Source of the DNA: JBBWZH01 sp035544115
Lineage (GTDB): Bacteria; Actinomycetota; Actinomycetes; Mycobacteriales; CADCTP01
Assembly (NCBI GenBank): GCA_963714145.1
Contig: OY970235.1
Location: 4,960,001-5,024,000 of the forward strand
DNA length: 64,000 bases
Reading direction: 5' to 3'
Every line of letters starts with the position of its first letter. The first letter of the stretch is position 1. Below the pieces are notes generated by a model that saw only the letters and a list, made by a program, of their open reading frames with translations, did not search any database and was not told the origin of the DNA. This document shows, one piece after another, positions 22,643-30,476 of this stretch. The position numbers and the translations under genes were made by a program.

Positions 22643-23674
22643 CTAGCCTGGGTCGGGTGCGAGGCCGGTGCTGGAGGCTCGGGGGACCAGGACGGGCGGC
22701 AGGGAGAGCGGCGGGACGGTGCGGGTGGGGTCTTCGATCAGGGAGACGGCGACCTCGCCGGCGATGCGGCCCAGTTCGTAGCCGGGCAGGCGGATGGTGC
22801 TCAGCGGTGGGGCGGTGTAGGCGGTGAGCGGGGAGTCGTTGTAGCCGATCAGGCGGACGTCCTCGGGGCAGCGCAGGCCGCGGCGGCGCAGCGCGGCGAG
22901 GGCGCCGATGGCCATCTGGTCGTTGTGCGCGAAGACGCCGTCCGGCGGCTCGTCGCCGGCCGCGGCCAGCAGGAGTTCCATCAGCCGCTCGCCTTCCGGG
23001 ATGTCGGGCCGGGCGGCGTGGTCACCGACCGGCAGCACCCGCGTGCCGTGCCGCTCGGCGGCGGCGCCGAAGCCGGCGCCACGGTCCACAAAGGACGAGA
23101 TGGCGACCGGGCCGGGTAGCTGGGCCAGCGACCGGCAGCCCAGCGAGATCAGGTGCTCGGCGGCGAGCCGGCCGCCGAGGGTGTCGTCGTGGGTGACCGC
23201 GGGCAGCCCGCTGCCGGCCAGGTGGCGGACGGCCAGCACGGTCGGGATGGTGCGGCCGACCCGGCGCAGCACCGCCTCGTCGCCGGCCCGGGCCGCGGTG
23301 GTGATGATCGCGTCCACCTTGCGGCTGCGCAGGTGGTCCAGCGCGCGGCCGAGCCGGGCCGGCTCGTCCTGGGTCTCCGCGATCAGCGCCATGAAGCCGC
23401 GGCTCTCCAGGTTGTTCTCGATGCCGCGGATGACGGGCGCGACGAACGGGTTGCCGAGATCGACGACGACCACGCCGAACGTGTTCGTGCGGCCCCGGCG
23501 CAGCCCGCTGGCGAGCGCGTTGGGCCGGTAGCCGAGCGAGTCGGCGACGGTCTGCACGAGCTCGCGGGTGCCCGGGTGCACCAGCGACGCGCGGGCCGGG
23601 TCGAGCGCACGGGACACCGTGGACGGGTGCACCCCGGTCTTCTCCGCGATGTAGCGGAGGGTGACCTTGCTCAT
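22643..23674 (-). CDS. LacI-family regulator of sugar uptake system A
   Basis: 343 residues. HTH VTLRYIAEKTGVHPSTVSRALDPARASLVHPGTRELV, hinge YRPNALASGLRRGRTNTFGVVVVDLGNPFVAPVIRGIE, then the PBP-fold sensor ending IGYNDSPLTAYTAPPLSTIRLPGYELGRIAG. The ATG at 23674 is preceded by GAGGGG; the in-frame extension to 23749 is not supported. It is divergent from the binding protein, ATPase, permease and dehydrogenase genes and almost certainly represses them through the ATGCAATGCATTGCAT palindrome at 23825-23840. The sensor domain should bind the transported sugar or its metabolite. It may also affect the molybdoenzyme gene downstream by read-through. Confidence 0.93.
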   Translation of the reverse strand: MSKVTLRYIAEKTGVHPSTVSRALDPARASLVHPGTRELVQTVADSLGYRPNALASGLRRGRTNTFGVVVVDLGNPFVAPVIRGIENNLESRGFMALIAETQDEPARLGRALDHLRSRKVDAIITTAARAGDEAVLRRVGRTIPTVLAVRHLAGSGLPAVTHDDTLGGRLAAEHLISLGCRSLAQLPGPVAISSFVDRGAGFGAAAERHGTRVLPVGDHAARPDIPEGERLMELLLAAAGDEPPDGVFAHNDQMAIGALAALRRRGLRCPEDVRLIGYNDSPLTAYTAPPLSTIRLPGYELGRIAGEVAVSLIEDPTRTVPPLSLPPVLVPRASSTGLAPDPG

Positions 23675-23786
23675 CCAACGCCCCTCAGTCGGCTCGCCGA
23701 GCCGGTCGGACCCCGACGCACTGCCGTCCCATCCTTCCTGGCCCGGCAAGCAGGTGTCGCAGACCCCGGATGACCTCGGGTTTTCC

Positions 23787-23816
23787 TTGACACCCCGCTG
23801 GCGCGAAGCCTACGGT
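23787..23816 (+). promoter_or_regulatory. Promoter of sugar uptake system A (TTGACA-N18-TACGGT)
   Basis: TTGACA at 23787-23792, an 18-bp spacer, then TACGGT at 23811-23816 (TANNNT). Transcription should start near 23823, at the left edge of the operator palindrome. The same N18 spacing occurs at the two other LacI-controlled operons in the window. Confidence 0.7.
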
Positions 23817-23824
23817 GCAACGCA

Positions 23825-23840
23825 ATGCAATGCATTGCAT
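23825..23840. promoter_or_regulatory. LacI-type operator of system A
   Basis: ATGCAATGCATTGCAT is a perfect 16-bp palindrome covering roughly +2 to +18 of the predicted transcript. Binding of the divergent LacI protein here would block initiation or early elongation. Confidence 0.72.
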
Positions 23841-23926
23841 GATGCTGCAGAGTCCGGCGAGCAGGCGACGCGGCCAGCGCCGTCCCGCCGATGACCAGCC
23901 CGGATCCGGGTGAGAGGCGGCTGACG

Positions 23927-25019
23927 ATGATCCGTGTATCCGCGGCCCAGACCACTGCGGGAACCCGGGCCGGGCGGCGGCCCCGGGCTGCCGCGCTGAT
24001 CGCGGCGGCCGGCCTGCTGCTGGCTGCCTGCGGCGGCTCGAACGATGCTGGCAACGCCGGCTCGGGTTCCGGCGGCGGCACGAACGGCTCGTTCACGATG
24101 GGTTACTCGGCACCGTTCCTCACCGCACAGTTCGAGGTGGTGCTACAGAAGACCACGGTCTCGGTGGCGCAGGCCGCCGGCCTCAAGGTGCTCTCCCCGA
24201 CCAACGCCGACAGCGACTCCGGCAAGCAGAACACCGATGTCCGCAACCTGATCTCGGCCGGCGCCAAGGGCCTGATCGTGGTCGCCAACGACAGCAAGGC
24301 GGTCGTGCCGGCGCTGGCGTACGCCGACCAGCAGAAGGTCCCGGTCGTGTCGATCGATATCGGCCCGGACGGCGGCAAGGTGGCCGCGATCGTCCGCGCC
24401 GACAACATCGGGATGGGCGAGATCGCCTGCAAGGACATGGCCAGGGCCATCGGCGAGAAGGGCAAGGTGCTCTCCCTGCAGGGCGCGTTCACCTCGATCA
24501 ACGGGCGCGAGCGCAGCGAGGGCTTCGCCACCTGCATGAAGCAGTACCCGAACATCCAAGCTGATCGAGCGTCCCACCGACTGGGACGCGGCCAAGCAGG
24601 TCGCCGCGTTCCAGACCGTGCTGGCCGCGAACCCGGACCTCAAGGGCGTCTTCCAGCAGGCCGACTACGCGCTCTCGGCCACGCTGAACGTACTCACCCA
24701 GGCCAAGCGCACCGCCAAGGTCGGCGAGCCGGACCACATCTACCTGGTGAGCATCGACGCCACGCCGCAGGGCCTGGACCTGGTGCGGCAGGGTGTGCTC
24801 GACGCCGAGATCAGCCAGCCGCTGGACCAGTACGCCAAGTACGGCATCCAGTACCTGCAGGCCGCGATGGCCGGCAAGGAACTGCCGCTCGGCCCGACCG
24901 ACCACAACAGCAAGGTCGTCGACTTCAACGGCAACCGGATGGACCTGCTGCCCGCCGTCCTGGTCACGAAGTCCAATGTGGACGACAAGTCCCTGTGGGG
25001 CAACCAGGCCCAGCAGTGA
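23927..25019 (+). pseudogene. Sugar ABC transporter substrate-binding lipoprotein, disrupted by a frameshift
   Basis: The first part (to about 24556) is a Peripla_BP_4-type ribose/xylose-like binding protein with a lipoprotein signal: ALIAAAGLLLAACGGS, lipobox Cys followed by a Gly/Ser linker. The frame then changes. The second part (24558-25019) continues the same protein in the +1 frame from KLIERPTDWDAAKQ through LYLVSIDATPQGLDLV-like and DLLPAVLVTKSNVDDKSLWGNQAQQ to a TGA at 25019. A single extra C at 24556/24557 explains it: removing it joins YPNI to KLIERPTDW. Either the gene is recently inactivated or the base is a sequencing error. Start 23927 is chosen over 23891 for the signal peptide. 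First gene of the operon. Confidence 0.85.
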
Positions 25020-25050
25020 GCGGAGCGGAGCGCAGCGGATCGGAGGCACG

Positions 25051-26769
25051 TTGACCGGCGGCGGGGCTGTCCCGCTGGCTGAAGCGGTCCGGGTGACCAA
25101 GCGGCACGGCGCCACGGTGGCGCTGCGGGACGTCTCGCTGGCCATCTCCCCGGGCGCCTCGCACGCGCTGGTCGGCCGCAACGGCGCCGGCAAGTCCACC
25201 CTGGTCCGCGTCCTCACCGGACTGTCCAAACCGGACGCCGGCGAGGTTCGGTTCGGTGGCGAGCCGGCACCGGACGCGGCGCAGCGCGGGCGGTGGCGCG
25301 GTCTGGTCGCGTGCGTCTACCAGCAGCCCACGGTGATCGGCGAGCTGACCGTCGGGGAGAACCTGTTCCTGAACGCGCAGCCGGGGCGGGGACAAGGTCT
25401 GGTCAGCTGGCCGGCACTACGCCGGGAGGCGCGGCGGCTGCTGGCCGAATGGGAACTCGATGTGGACGTGCAGGTGCCGGCCGCACGGCTGGGCGTCGGG
25501 CAGCGGCAGCTGGTGGAGATCGCCCGGGCCCTGCACCAGGGCAGCCGGCTGATCATCCTGGACGAGCCGACCGCCCGGCTGGAGGGCCGGGAGATCGTGC
25601 AGCTGTTCGGGCACATGCGCCGGCTGCAGGCGGCCGGCGTGACGTTCCTCTACATCTCGCACCACCTGGCGGAGATCTACGAGGTGTGCGAGGAGGTCAC
25701 CGTGCTGCGCGACGGCGCGGTCGTCACCACCGCGGCCGTCGCGGGTCTGGGCCGGGACGCGCTCGTGCACGCGATGGTCGGCGACACCGGCCTCGACCCG
25801 GCCGCCGGAACCCGAGTGGCCACCGGCCCGGACCGCGGACCCCGAGCGGCTGCCGCCCCGGACGGCCCCAGCCGCGGCCCGGCAGGCCAGCCGGCCGGGG
25901 CCGGCGGACCAGCCGGGGCCGGCGGACCAGCCGGGGCCGGCGGACCAGCCGGGGCCGGCGGACCAGCCGGGGCCGGCGGACCAGCCGGGGCCGGCGGACC
26001 AGCCGGGGCCGGCGGACCAGCCGGGGCCGGCGGACCAGCCGGGGCTGACCGTCGCGGGGCGGCGCTGTGGGTGCGGAACCTGACGGTGCCGGGGTGGTGC
26101 GCCGGGGTCAGCTTCGAGGTCGCGCCGGGCGAGCGGGTCGGGCTGGCCGGGCTGGCCGGATCCGGCAAGGCGCAGGTGGCCGACGCGATCGCCGGCATGC
26201 TCCGGCCCAGCCGGGGCGAGGTGCTGGTGGACGCCGCGCGGCTGCCGGCGGGGCGGGTGGACCGGGCGATCGGGCGCGGCGTCGGCTACGTCCCGGCGGA
26301 CCGGCACGCCCGCGGGTTCGCGCCGAACCTCTCGGTGGCGGAGAACCTGACCACGACCGTGCTGCGGCGGCTGGGCCGGTGGGGGACGGTGTCGGCGCGG
26401 CGGCGGCAGTCGCTGGCGGCCCGGCTGATCGGGCAGCTGAATATCGTGGCCAGCTCGCCGCGGCAGCCGACCGGCGAGCTGTCCGGCGGCAACCAGCAGA
26501 AGACCGTGATGGGGCGGGCGCTGGCCGCCGAGCCGCGGCTGCTGGTGCTGATGAGCCCGACGGCGGGCGTCGACATCGCCGCCAAGAACGCGCTGTACGC
26601 GCAGATCCGGGCCTCGGCGGCAACCGTCCTGCTGGTCTCCGACGAGCTGGACGAGCTGACCCTCTGCGACCGGGTGCTGGTGCTGTTCGACGGCCGGCTG
26701 GTCGCCGACCTCGGGCCGGACCGCAGCCACGACCAGGTGGTGCAAGCGATGGAGGGACTGCGCCGATGA
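25051..26769 (+). CDS. Sugar ABC transporter ATP-binding protein (RbsA/XylG type, two NBDs) with a repeat-expanded linker
   Basis: 572 residues from a TTG start with GGAGG four bases upstream. NBD1 has Walker A GRNGAGKST (42-50), signature LGVGQRQLVEIARAL, Walker B LIILDEPTA and switch His in YISHH. NBD2 has the degenerate Walker A GLAGSGKAQ usual for this family, signature LSGGNQQK (477-484), but a Walker B reading VLMSPTAGVD, in which the Asp and catalytic Glu are Met501 and Ser502. ATP hydrolysis therefore probably depends on one composite site. The linker contains eight copies of PAGAGG plus a partial ninth (residues 281-333), encoded by an 18-bp tandem repeat. It energises the adjacent RbsC-like permease (4-nt overlap). 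Confidence 0.9.
   Translation: MTGGGAVPLAEAVRVTKRHGATVALRDVSLAISPGASHALVGRNGAGKSTLVRVLTGLSKPDAGEVRFGGEPAPDAAQRGRWRGLVACVYQQPTVIGELTVGENLFLNAQPGRGQGLVSWPALRREARRLLAEWELDVDVQVPAARLGVGQRQLVEIARALHQGSRLIILDEPTARLEGREIVQLFGHMRRLQAAGVTFLYISHHLAEIYEVCEEVTVLRDGAVVTTAAVAGLGRDALVHAMVGDTGLDPAAGTRVATGPDRGPRAAAAPDGPSRGPAGQPAGAGGPAGAGGPAGAGGPAGAGGPAGAGGPAGAGGPAGAGGPAGAGGPAGADRRGAALWVRNLTVPGWCAGVSFEVAPGERVGLAGLAGSGKAQVADAIAGMLRPSRGEVLVDAARLPAGRVDRAIGRGVGYVPADRHARGFAPNLSVAENLTTTVLRRLGRWGTVSARRRQSLAARLIGQLNIVASSPRQPTGELSGGNQQKTVMGRALAAEPRLLVLMSPTAGVDIAAKNALYAQIRASAATVLLVSDELDELTLCDRVLVLFDGRLVADLGPDRSHDQVVQAMEGLRR
25891..26049 (+). repeat. 18-bp tandem repeat inside the ATPase gene
   Basis: The unit CCAGCCGGGGCCGGCGGA occurs eight times (25891-26034, first copy CCGGCC), followed by a partial ninth ending in GGGGCTGAC. 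It encodes PAGAGG repeats in the linker between the two nucleotide-binding domains. The unit length is a multiple of three, so copy-number change would keep the frame. Confidence 0.92.
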
Positions 26770-27866
26770 CCGAGCAGCGGAGCGAGTACCGCGGCGACCA
26801 CGGGGCGGCGACGGCCCACCGCCCGGTCGAACCGGACTCCACAGTGGACGCCGGTGGCGCGGCGGGTGAGCATCGGGCGGGGTGGCCGGCGGGCGGCGGG
26901 CGGCTGCGGGTGCTGCGGCTGGACCAGTTCGCGCTGCTGCCCGCGGTCGTGCTGGCGATCGTGATCGGCGCGTTCGTCAACGACGCGTTCCTCACCGAGA
27001 CCAACATCGTGAACATCCTGCGGCAGTCGTCCGAGCTGTCGATCCTGGTGCTGGCCGAGGCGATCATCCTGATCGCCGGCAAGTTCGACCTCTCGCTGGA
27101 GTCGATCGTCGGGCTGGCGCCGGCGTTCGCGGCCTGGCTGGTGATCTCGGCGGAGACCGGCGGCTCCGGCCACGACGTGAACCAGTACCTGGGGCTCGCG
27201 GTGCTGCTGCTGCTCGGCGCGGCGATCGGGGCGGTCAACGGGGCACTGGTCGTCTACGTGCGGCTGAACGCGTTCATGACCACGCTGGCCATGCTGATCC
27301 TGCTGCGGGGCATCGCGATCGGCTTCACCAGCGGCAAGACGCTGTACGACCTGCCCGGCTCGTTCACCTACCTGGGCACGGCCGAGTGGGTCGGCGTCCC
27401 GGTGTCGGTCTGGCTGGCCGGCTTCCTCTACCTGGTGGCCGGACTGTTCCTGCGCTCGCACCGGTGGGGCCGGGCGATCTACGCGGTCGGCGGCAACGCC
27501 GAGGCGGCCCGCGCCGCCGGCATCCGGGTCGACCGGGTGGTCTGGGTGGTCTACATCGTCGGCGGGCTGCTGGCCGCGCTGGCCGGGCTGATGCTCACCG
27601 GGCGGCTGGCCTCGGTGGTTTCGAACCAGGGCCAGAACATGATCTTCACGGTGTTCGCCGCGGCGGTGATCGGCCGGATTAGCCTGAACGGCGGCAAGGG
27701 CAGCATGGTCGGCGCGCTCAGCGGCGTACTGCTGCTCGGGATCATCGCGAACATCCTGACGCTGTCGAACATCGAGCCGTTCTGGATCTCGGCCGCGTTC
27801 GGCGGGATCATCCTGATCGCGCTGATCATCGCCCGGTTCACCGCCGGCGACGTGGACGGGAGCTGA
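26766..27866 (+). CDS. Sugar ABC transporter permease (RbsC/XylH type)
   Basis: A 366-residue BPD_transp_2 permease with about eight to ten hydrophobic segments, starting with FALLPAVVLAIVIGAFVNDAF. Family motifs include EAIILIAGKFDLSLESIVGLAPAF (the D-L-S-x-x-S block), the ATPase-contact loop AIYAVGGNAEAARAAGIRVDRV, and VIGRISLNGGKGSMVGALSGVLLLG. The first 45 residues are a hydrophilic, Gly/Ala-rich cytoplasmic tail. Its ATG overlaps the ATPase stop (ATGA). It forms the membrane channel of uptake system A. Substrate class (pentose, polyol or similar) is inferred from the family and the neighbouring dehydrogenase. Confidence 0.92.
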   Translation: MTEQRSEYRGDHGAATAHRPVEPDSTVDAGGAAGEHRAGWPAGGGRLRVLRLDQFALLPAVVLAIVIGAFVNDAFLTETNIVNILRQSSELSILVLAEAIILIAGKFDLSLESIVGLAPAFAAWLVISAETGGSGHDVNQYLGLAVLLLLGAAIGAVNGALVVYVRLNAFMTTLAMLILLRGIAIGFTSGKTLYDLPGSFTYLGTAEWVGVPVSVWLAGFLYLVAGLFLRSHRWGRAIYAVGGNAEAARAAGIRVDRVVWVVYIVGGLLAALAGLMLTGRLASVVSNQGQNMIFTVFAAAVIGRISLNGGKGSMVGALSGVLLLGIIANILTLSNIEPFWISAAFGGIILIALIIARFTAGDVDGS

Positions 27867-27870
27867 GGCG

Positions 27871-28971
27871 GTGCCGACGATGCGGGCCGCGGTGTTCCAT
27901 GGCAAGCGGGACGTCCGGCTGGCCGAGCGGCCGGTGCCGGCGCCCGGGCCGGGTGAGCTGCTGGTGCGGGTCGCGACCGCCGGCATCTGCGGCACCGATG
28001 TGGCCGAGTACGCCCGCGGCCCGATGATGTTCCCGATCGACCGGCCCGACCCGGCTACCGGCCACAGTGGACCGATGGTGCCCGGGCACGAGTTCTCCGG
28101 GTACATCGCGGGTGTCGGCCCGGGCGTGGCCGGGTTCGCCGAGGGCGAGCTGGTCGCGTCCGGCGCCGGTGTCTGGTGTGGACGGTGCGGGCCCTGCGGG
28201 CGCGGCCGGACCAACCTCTGCGAGCACTACTGGACCGTCGGCATCCACCGGGACGGTGCGCTGGCCGACTACGTCAGCGTGCCGGCGGCGGCCTGCCTGA
28301 ATCTGGCCGGGCGGCGGATCTCGGCCGACCTGGCGGCGCTGGCGCAGCCGATGTCGATCGCGCTGCACGCGGTCCGCCGCGGCGACCCGGCGGCCGGCCA
28401 GGAGGTGGCGGTGCTCGGCACCGGCGGCATCGGCATGTTCGTCTGCTGCGCGCTGGCCCGGCTCGGCGCCGCGGTGACCGCGGTCGACCTGGACCCGGAC
28501 CGGCTGCGGCTGGCCGCCCGGCTGGGGGTGGCCCGCACCATCACCGCTATCGCGGCGGCGCCGCTGCTGGACCAGCTGCGCGACCAGATCGCGCCGCCGC
28601 AGCTGGTGTTCGAGTGCACCGGCACCGCGGGCGCGCTGCGGGCCGCGCTCTCGTTGACCGGGCCAGGCGCGCGCATCGTCGTCGTCGGGCACCAGGCACA
28701 GCCGGTGGAGCTGGACTTCCGGCTGGTCTCGCTCGGCGAGCGCGAACTGACCGGCACCATGGCGCACGCGTTCCGGCGCGACTACGCCGACGCGGTCGAC
28801 CTGGTCGCCGCCGACCCTCCGGTGTGGACGGACCTGGCCCCGGTCGTCCGGCCGCTCACCGACATCGTCGCGGACGGACTCCGGCCGCTGTCGGTCCGGG
28901 ACGGGCAGCAGATCAAGTATCTCTTCGACCCGGCGCTGACCGCGCCCCGGCCGCTACGGACCGGCCCCTGA
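27871..28971 (+). CDS. Zinc-dependent polyol/alcohol dehydrogenase (sorbitol/threonine dehydrogenase-like MDR family)
   Basis: A 366-residue medium-chain dehydrogenase. The catalytic zinc site is suggested by ICGTD (Cys about 37), the downstream GHEF (His-Glu about 71-72) and later acidic residues. The structural zinc site has four Cys in CGRCGPCGRGRTNLC. The NAD-binding Rossmann motif is VLGTGGIGMFVCCALARLGAAVTAVDLD. The GTG start lies four bases after the permease stop. It probably oxidises the imported polyol or sugar. A 25-residue insertion between the Cys and His zinc ligands (YARGPMMFPIDRPDPATGHSGP) also occurs in butanediol/threonine-type members. Confidence 0.9.
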   Translation: MPTMRAAVFHGKRDVRLAERPVPAPGPGELLVRVATAGICGTDVAEYARGPMMFPIDRPDPATGHSGPMVPGHEFSGYIAGVGPGVAGFAEGELVASGAGVWCGRCGPCGRGRTNLCEHYWTVGIHRDGALADYVSVPAAACLNLAGRRISADLAALAQPMSIALHAVRRGDPAAGQEVAVLGTGGIGMFVCCALARLGAAVTAVDLDPDRLRLAARLGVARTITAIAAAPLLDQLRDQIAPPQLVFECTGTAGALRAALSLTGPGARIVVVGHQAQPVELDFRLVSLGERELTGTMAHAFRRDYADAVDLVAADPPVWTDLAPVVRPLTDIVADGLRPLSVRDGQQIKYLFDPALTAPRPLRTGP

Positions 28972-29049
28972 CCCGCCCCGGCCCTCCCCGATCCGGCCGG
29001 CCGGGCCGGGGCCAGCTCCCGGTCGGAGCCCAGCTCAGCTCGGCACGAT

Positions 29050-29067
29050 CCGGCCGCCAGCGGCCGG
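29050..29067. terminator. Hairpin between two convergent operons
   Basis: CCGGCCGC-CA-GCGGCCGG, an inverted repeat of 8-bp arms, lies 79 bases after the dehydrogenase stop and 14 bases before the end of the converging HIBADH-like gene. It may terminate both transcripts. Confidence 0.45.
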
Positions 29068-29080
29068 CGGTCGGCGCGGC

Positions 29081-30007
29081 TCAGCCCGCTTCGGGCTCGA
29101 GTTCGAGGCCGGCGTCGCGGGCGGCGAGCAGCAGCAGCGCGGCAAAGTCCTTGCCGGCGCCGAGGCCGGAGGCGACCAGCCGGGAGTAGATCACCTCGGT
29201 GGCCGAGACCAGCGGCAGCGGCACCTCGCCCTCGGCGGCCAGGCCCAGCGCCAGGCGTAGGTCCTTGCGCTGGCCCTCCGGGGTGAAGGCCGGCGTCAGG
29301 TCCAGGCCGACGAACGCGTCGGTCTTGTACCGGGTGAACGGCGAGCCGACCGCGCTGTCGTTGATGAACTCCATCAGCGCCGACCGGCGCACCCCGTTCC
29401 GCTCGGCCAGCACCAGCGCCTCGGCCAGCGCCTGCGCGTGGATGGCGAGAACGGCGTTGACGCACAGCTTGACCACCCGGGCCTGGTGCGCGTCGCCGAC
29501 CACCAGCGTGCGCCGGCCGATCACGTCCAGCAGCGGCAGCACCCGGGCCACCGCGGCCGCCGGACCGGACGCGGCGAAGATCAGGTTTCCGGCCCGGACC
29601 ACGCCCGGGTTCCCGCTCACCGGCGCGCACACGAAGTCCACATTGGACGAAGCCGCGGCGGCAGCGGCCCGGGACGACGCCGCGACCGAGACGGTGGAGC
29701 AGTCCAGCCAGACCGCCGGCGGGGTCGGGCCGGACAGCAGCCCGTCCGGCCGCTGCCACAGCGCGTCCAGCGCGGCGTCGTCCAACACCATGCTGATGGC
29801 GACCGGGGCGGCGCTGCCGGCCGGCGCCGCCAGCGCGCTGGCCCCGCGACCGACCACTCCGTCCAGCCGGGCCGGGGTGCGGTTCCAGGCCGCGACCCCG
29901 ACCCCGCCGGCGAGCAGTCGCTCGACCATCGCCTCGCCCATCCGGCCGACGCCGAGGAAGGTGACCCCGGCGCCGTCCGGCGCGGCGGGTCGATCAGTCT
30001 GGCTCAT
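29081..30007 (-). CDS. NAD(P)-dependent beta-hydroxyacid dehydrogenase (HIBADH/tartronate-semialdehyde reductase-like)
   Basis: 308 residues. Rossmann motif VTFLGVGRMGEAMVERLLAGGVGVAAWNRTPARL (about 14-47) is followed by the substrate-binding DCSTVSVAASSRAAA and FVCAPVSGNPGVVRAGNLIFAASGP. The catalytic lysine is in ARVVKLCVNAVLAIHAQALAEALVLAE. The family reduces or oxidises 3-hydroxyisobutyrate, tartronate semialdehyde, 6-phosphogluconate-like acids or related compounds. Start ATG 30007 follows the cupin gene with a 14-nt overlap; the longer in-frame reading to 30154 is not family-like. It is last in the operon of uptake system B and probably acts on a downstream sugar acid. Confidence 0.88.
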   Translation of the reverse strand: MSQTDRPAAPDGAGVTFLGVGRMGEAMVERLLAGGVGVAAWNRTPARLDGVVGRGASALAAPAGSAAPVAISMVLDDAALDALWQRPDGLLSGPTPPAVWLDCSTVSVAASSRAAAAAASSNVDFVCAPVSGNPGVVRAGNLIFAASGPAAAVARVLPLLDVIGRRTLVVGDAHQARVVKLCVNAVLAIHAQALAEALVLAERNGVRRSALMEFINDSAVGSPFTRYKTDAFVGLDLTPAFTPEGQRKDLRLALGLAAEGEVPLPLVSATEVIYSRLVASGLGAGKDFAALLLLAARDAGLELEPEAG

Positions 30008-30413
30008 GGATGTACCCGGCCTCCTCAAGGCTGGCGGCACCGCCATAGCACCACAGCAGCACGGCGCGATCGGTGTCCGAAGTGTTCCAGAACCCGTGCG
30101 CCTCACCGACCTTGGCCACCACGACGTCGCCGGGCACCATCCGGACATCGACATCGCCGACCCGGGCCAGCCCCTCGCCCTCGATCAGGTACTCGACCTC
30201 CTCCGCGTTCGGGTGCCGGTGGATGTCGTGCCGGCCGCCGGGTGGGAACGTGGTGATGCCGAAGACGGTCCGCTCCGAACCGCCGCTGGCCCGGGTGATG
30301 ACCCACTGCACGGCCATGCCCATCCAGCCGTCCTCGGGCTTGTGCTCCTCCGACGGCTTGACGTCGGCCACCCGCACCTTCTGCGGGTGCTCATCAACGA
30401 CTGGACGTTCCAT
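29994..30413 (-). CDS. Cupin-domain protein
   Basis: A 139-residue single cupin. Motif 1 is visible as GGRHDIHRHPNAEEVEYLIEGEG (two His and one Glu ligand) and motif 2 as VPGDVVVAKVGEAHGFWNTSDTDR with the terminal His. The metal site is therefore complete. The start has GGAGG six bases upstream. Encoded between the binding protein and the HIBADH-like dehydrogenase of system B, it may be a sugar or sugar-acid isomerase or a dioxygenase-like catabolic enzyme; no specific activity can be read from sequence. Confidence 0.88.
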   Translation of the reverse strand: MERPVVDEHPQKVRVADVKPSEEHKPEDGWMGMAVQWVITRASGGSERTVFGITTFPPGGRHDIHRHPNAEEVEYLIEGEGLARVGDVDVRMVPGDVVVAKVGEAHGFWNTSDTDRAVLLWCYGGAASLEEAGYIHEPD

Positions 30414-30435
30414 GTATCGCCTCCACCGAGTTTGT

Positions 30436-30471
30436 CAGGCTTGAGACCGCAGACAGGCTTGCGACCGCGGA
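30436..30471. repeat. Tandem 18-bp imperfect direct repeat
   Basis: CAGGCTTGAGACCGCAGA (30436-30453) is followed directly by CAGGCTTGCGACCGCGGA (30454-30471), 16 of 18 identical, between the binding-protein and cupin genes. It could be a small regulatory or transcript-processing element, or simply a slippage duplication. Confidence 0.7.
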
Positions 30472-30476
30472 TCCGG

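Noticed and set aside
26286..28214. Very long minus-strand open frame (over 600 codons) opposite the system A permease and dehydrogenase
   Set aside because: Its translation is low-complexity Arg/Pro/Gly/Asp with no domain, while the plus strand encodes a typical permease and dehydrogenase; a GC-rich shadow.
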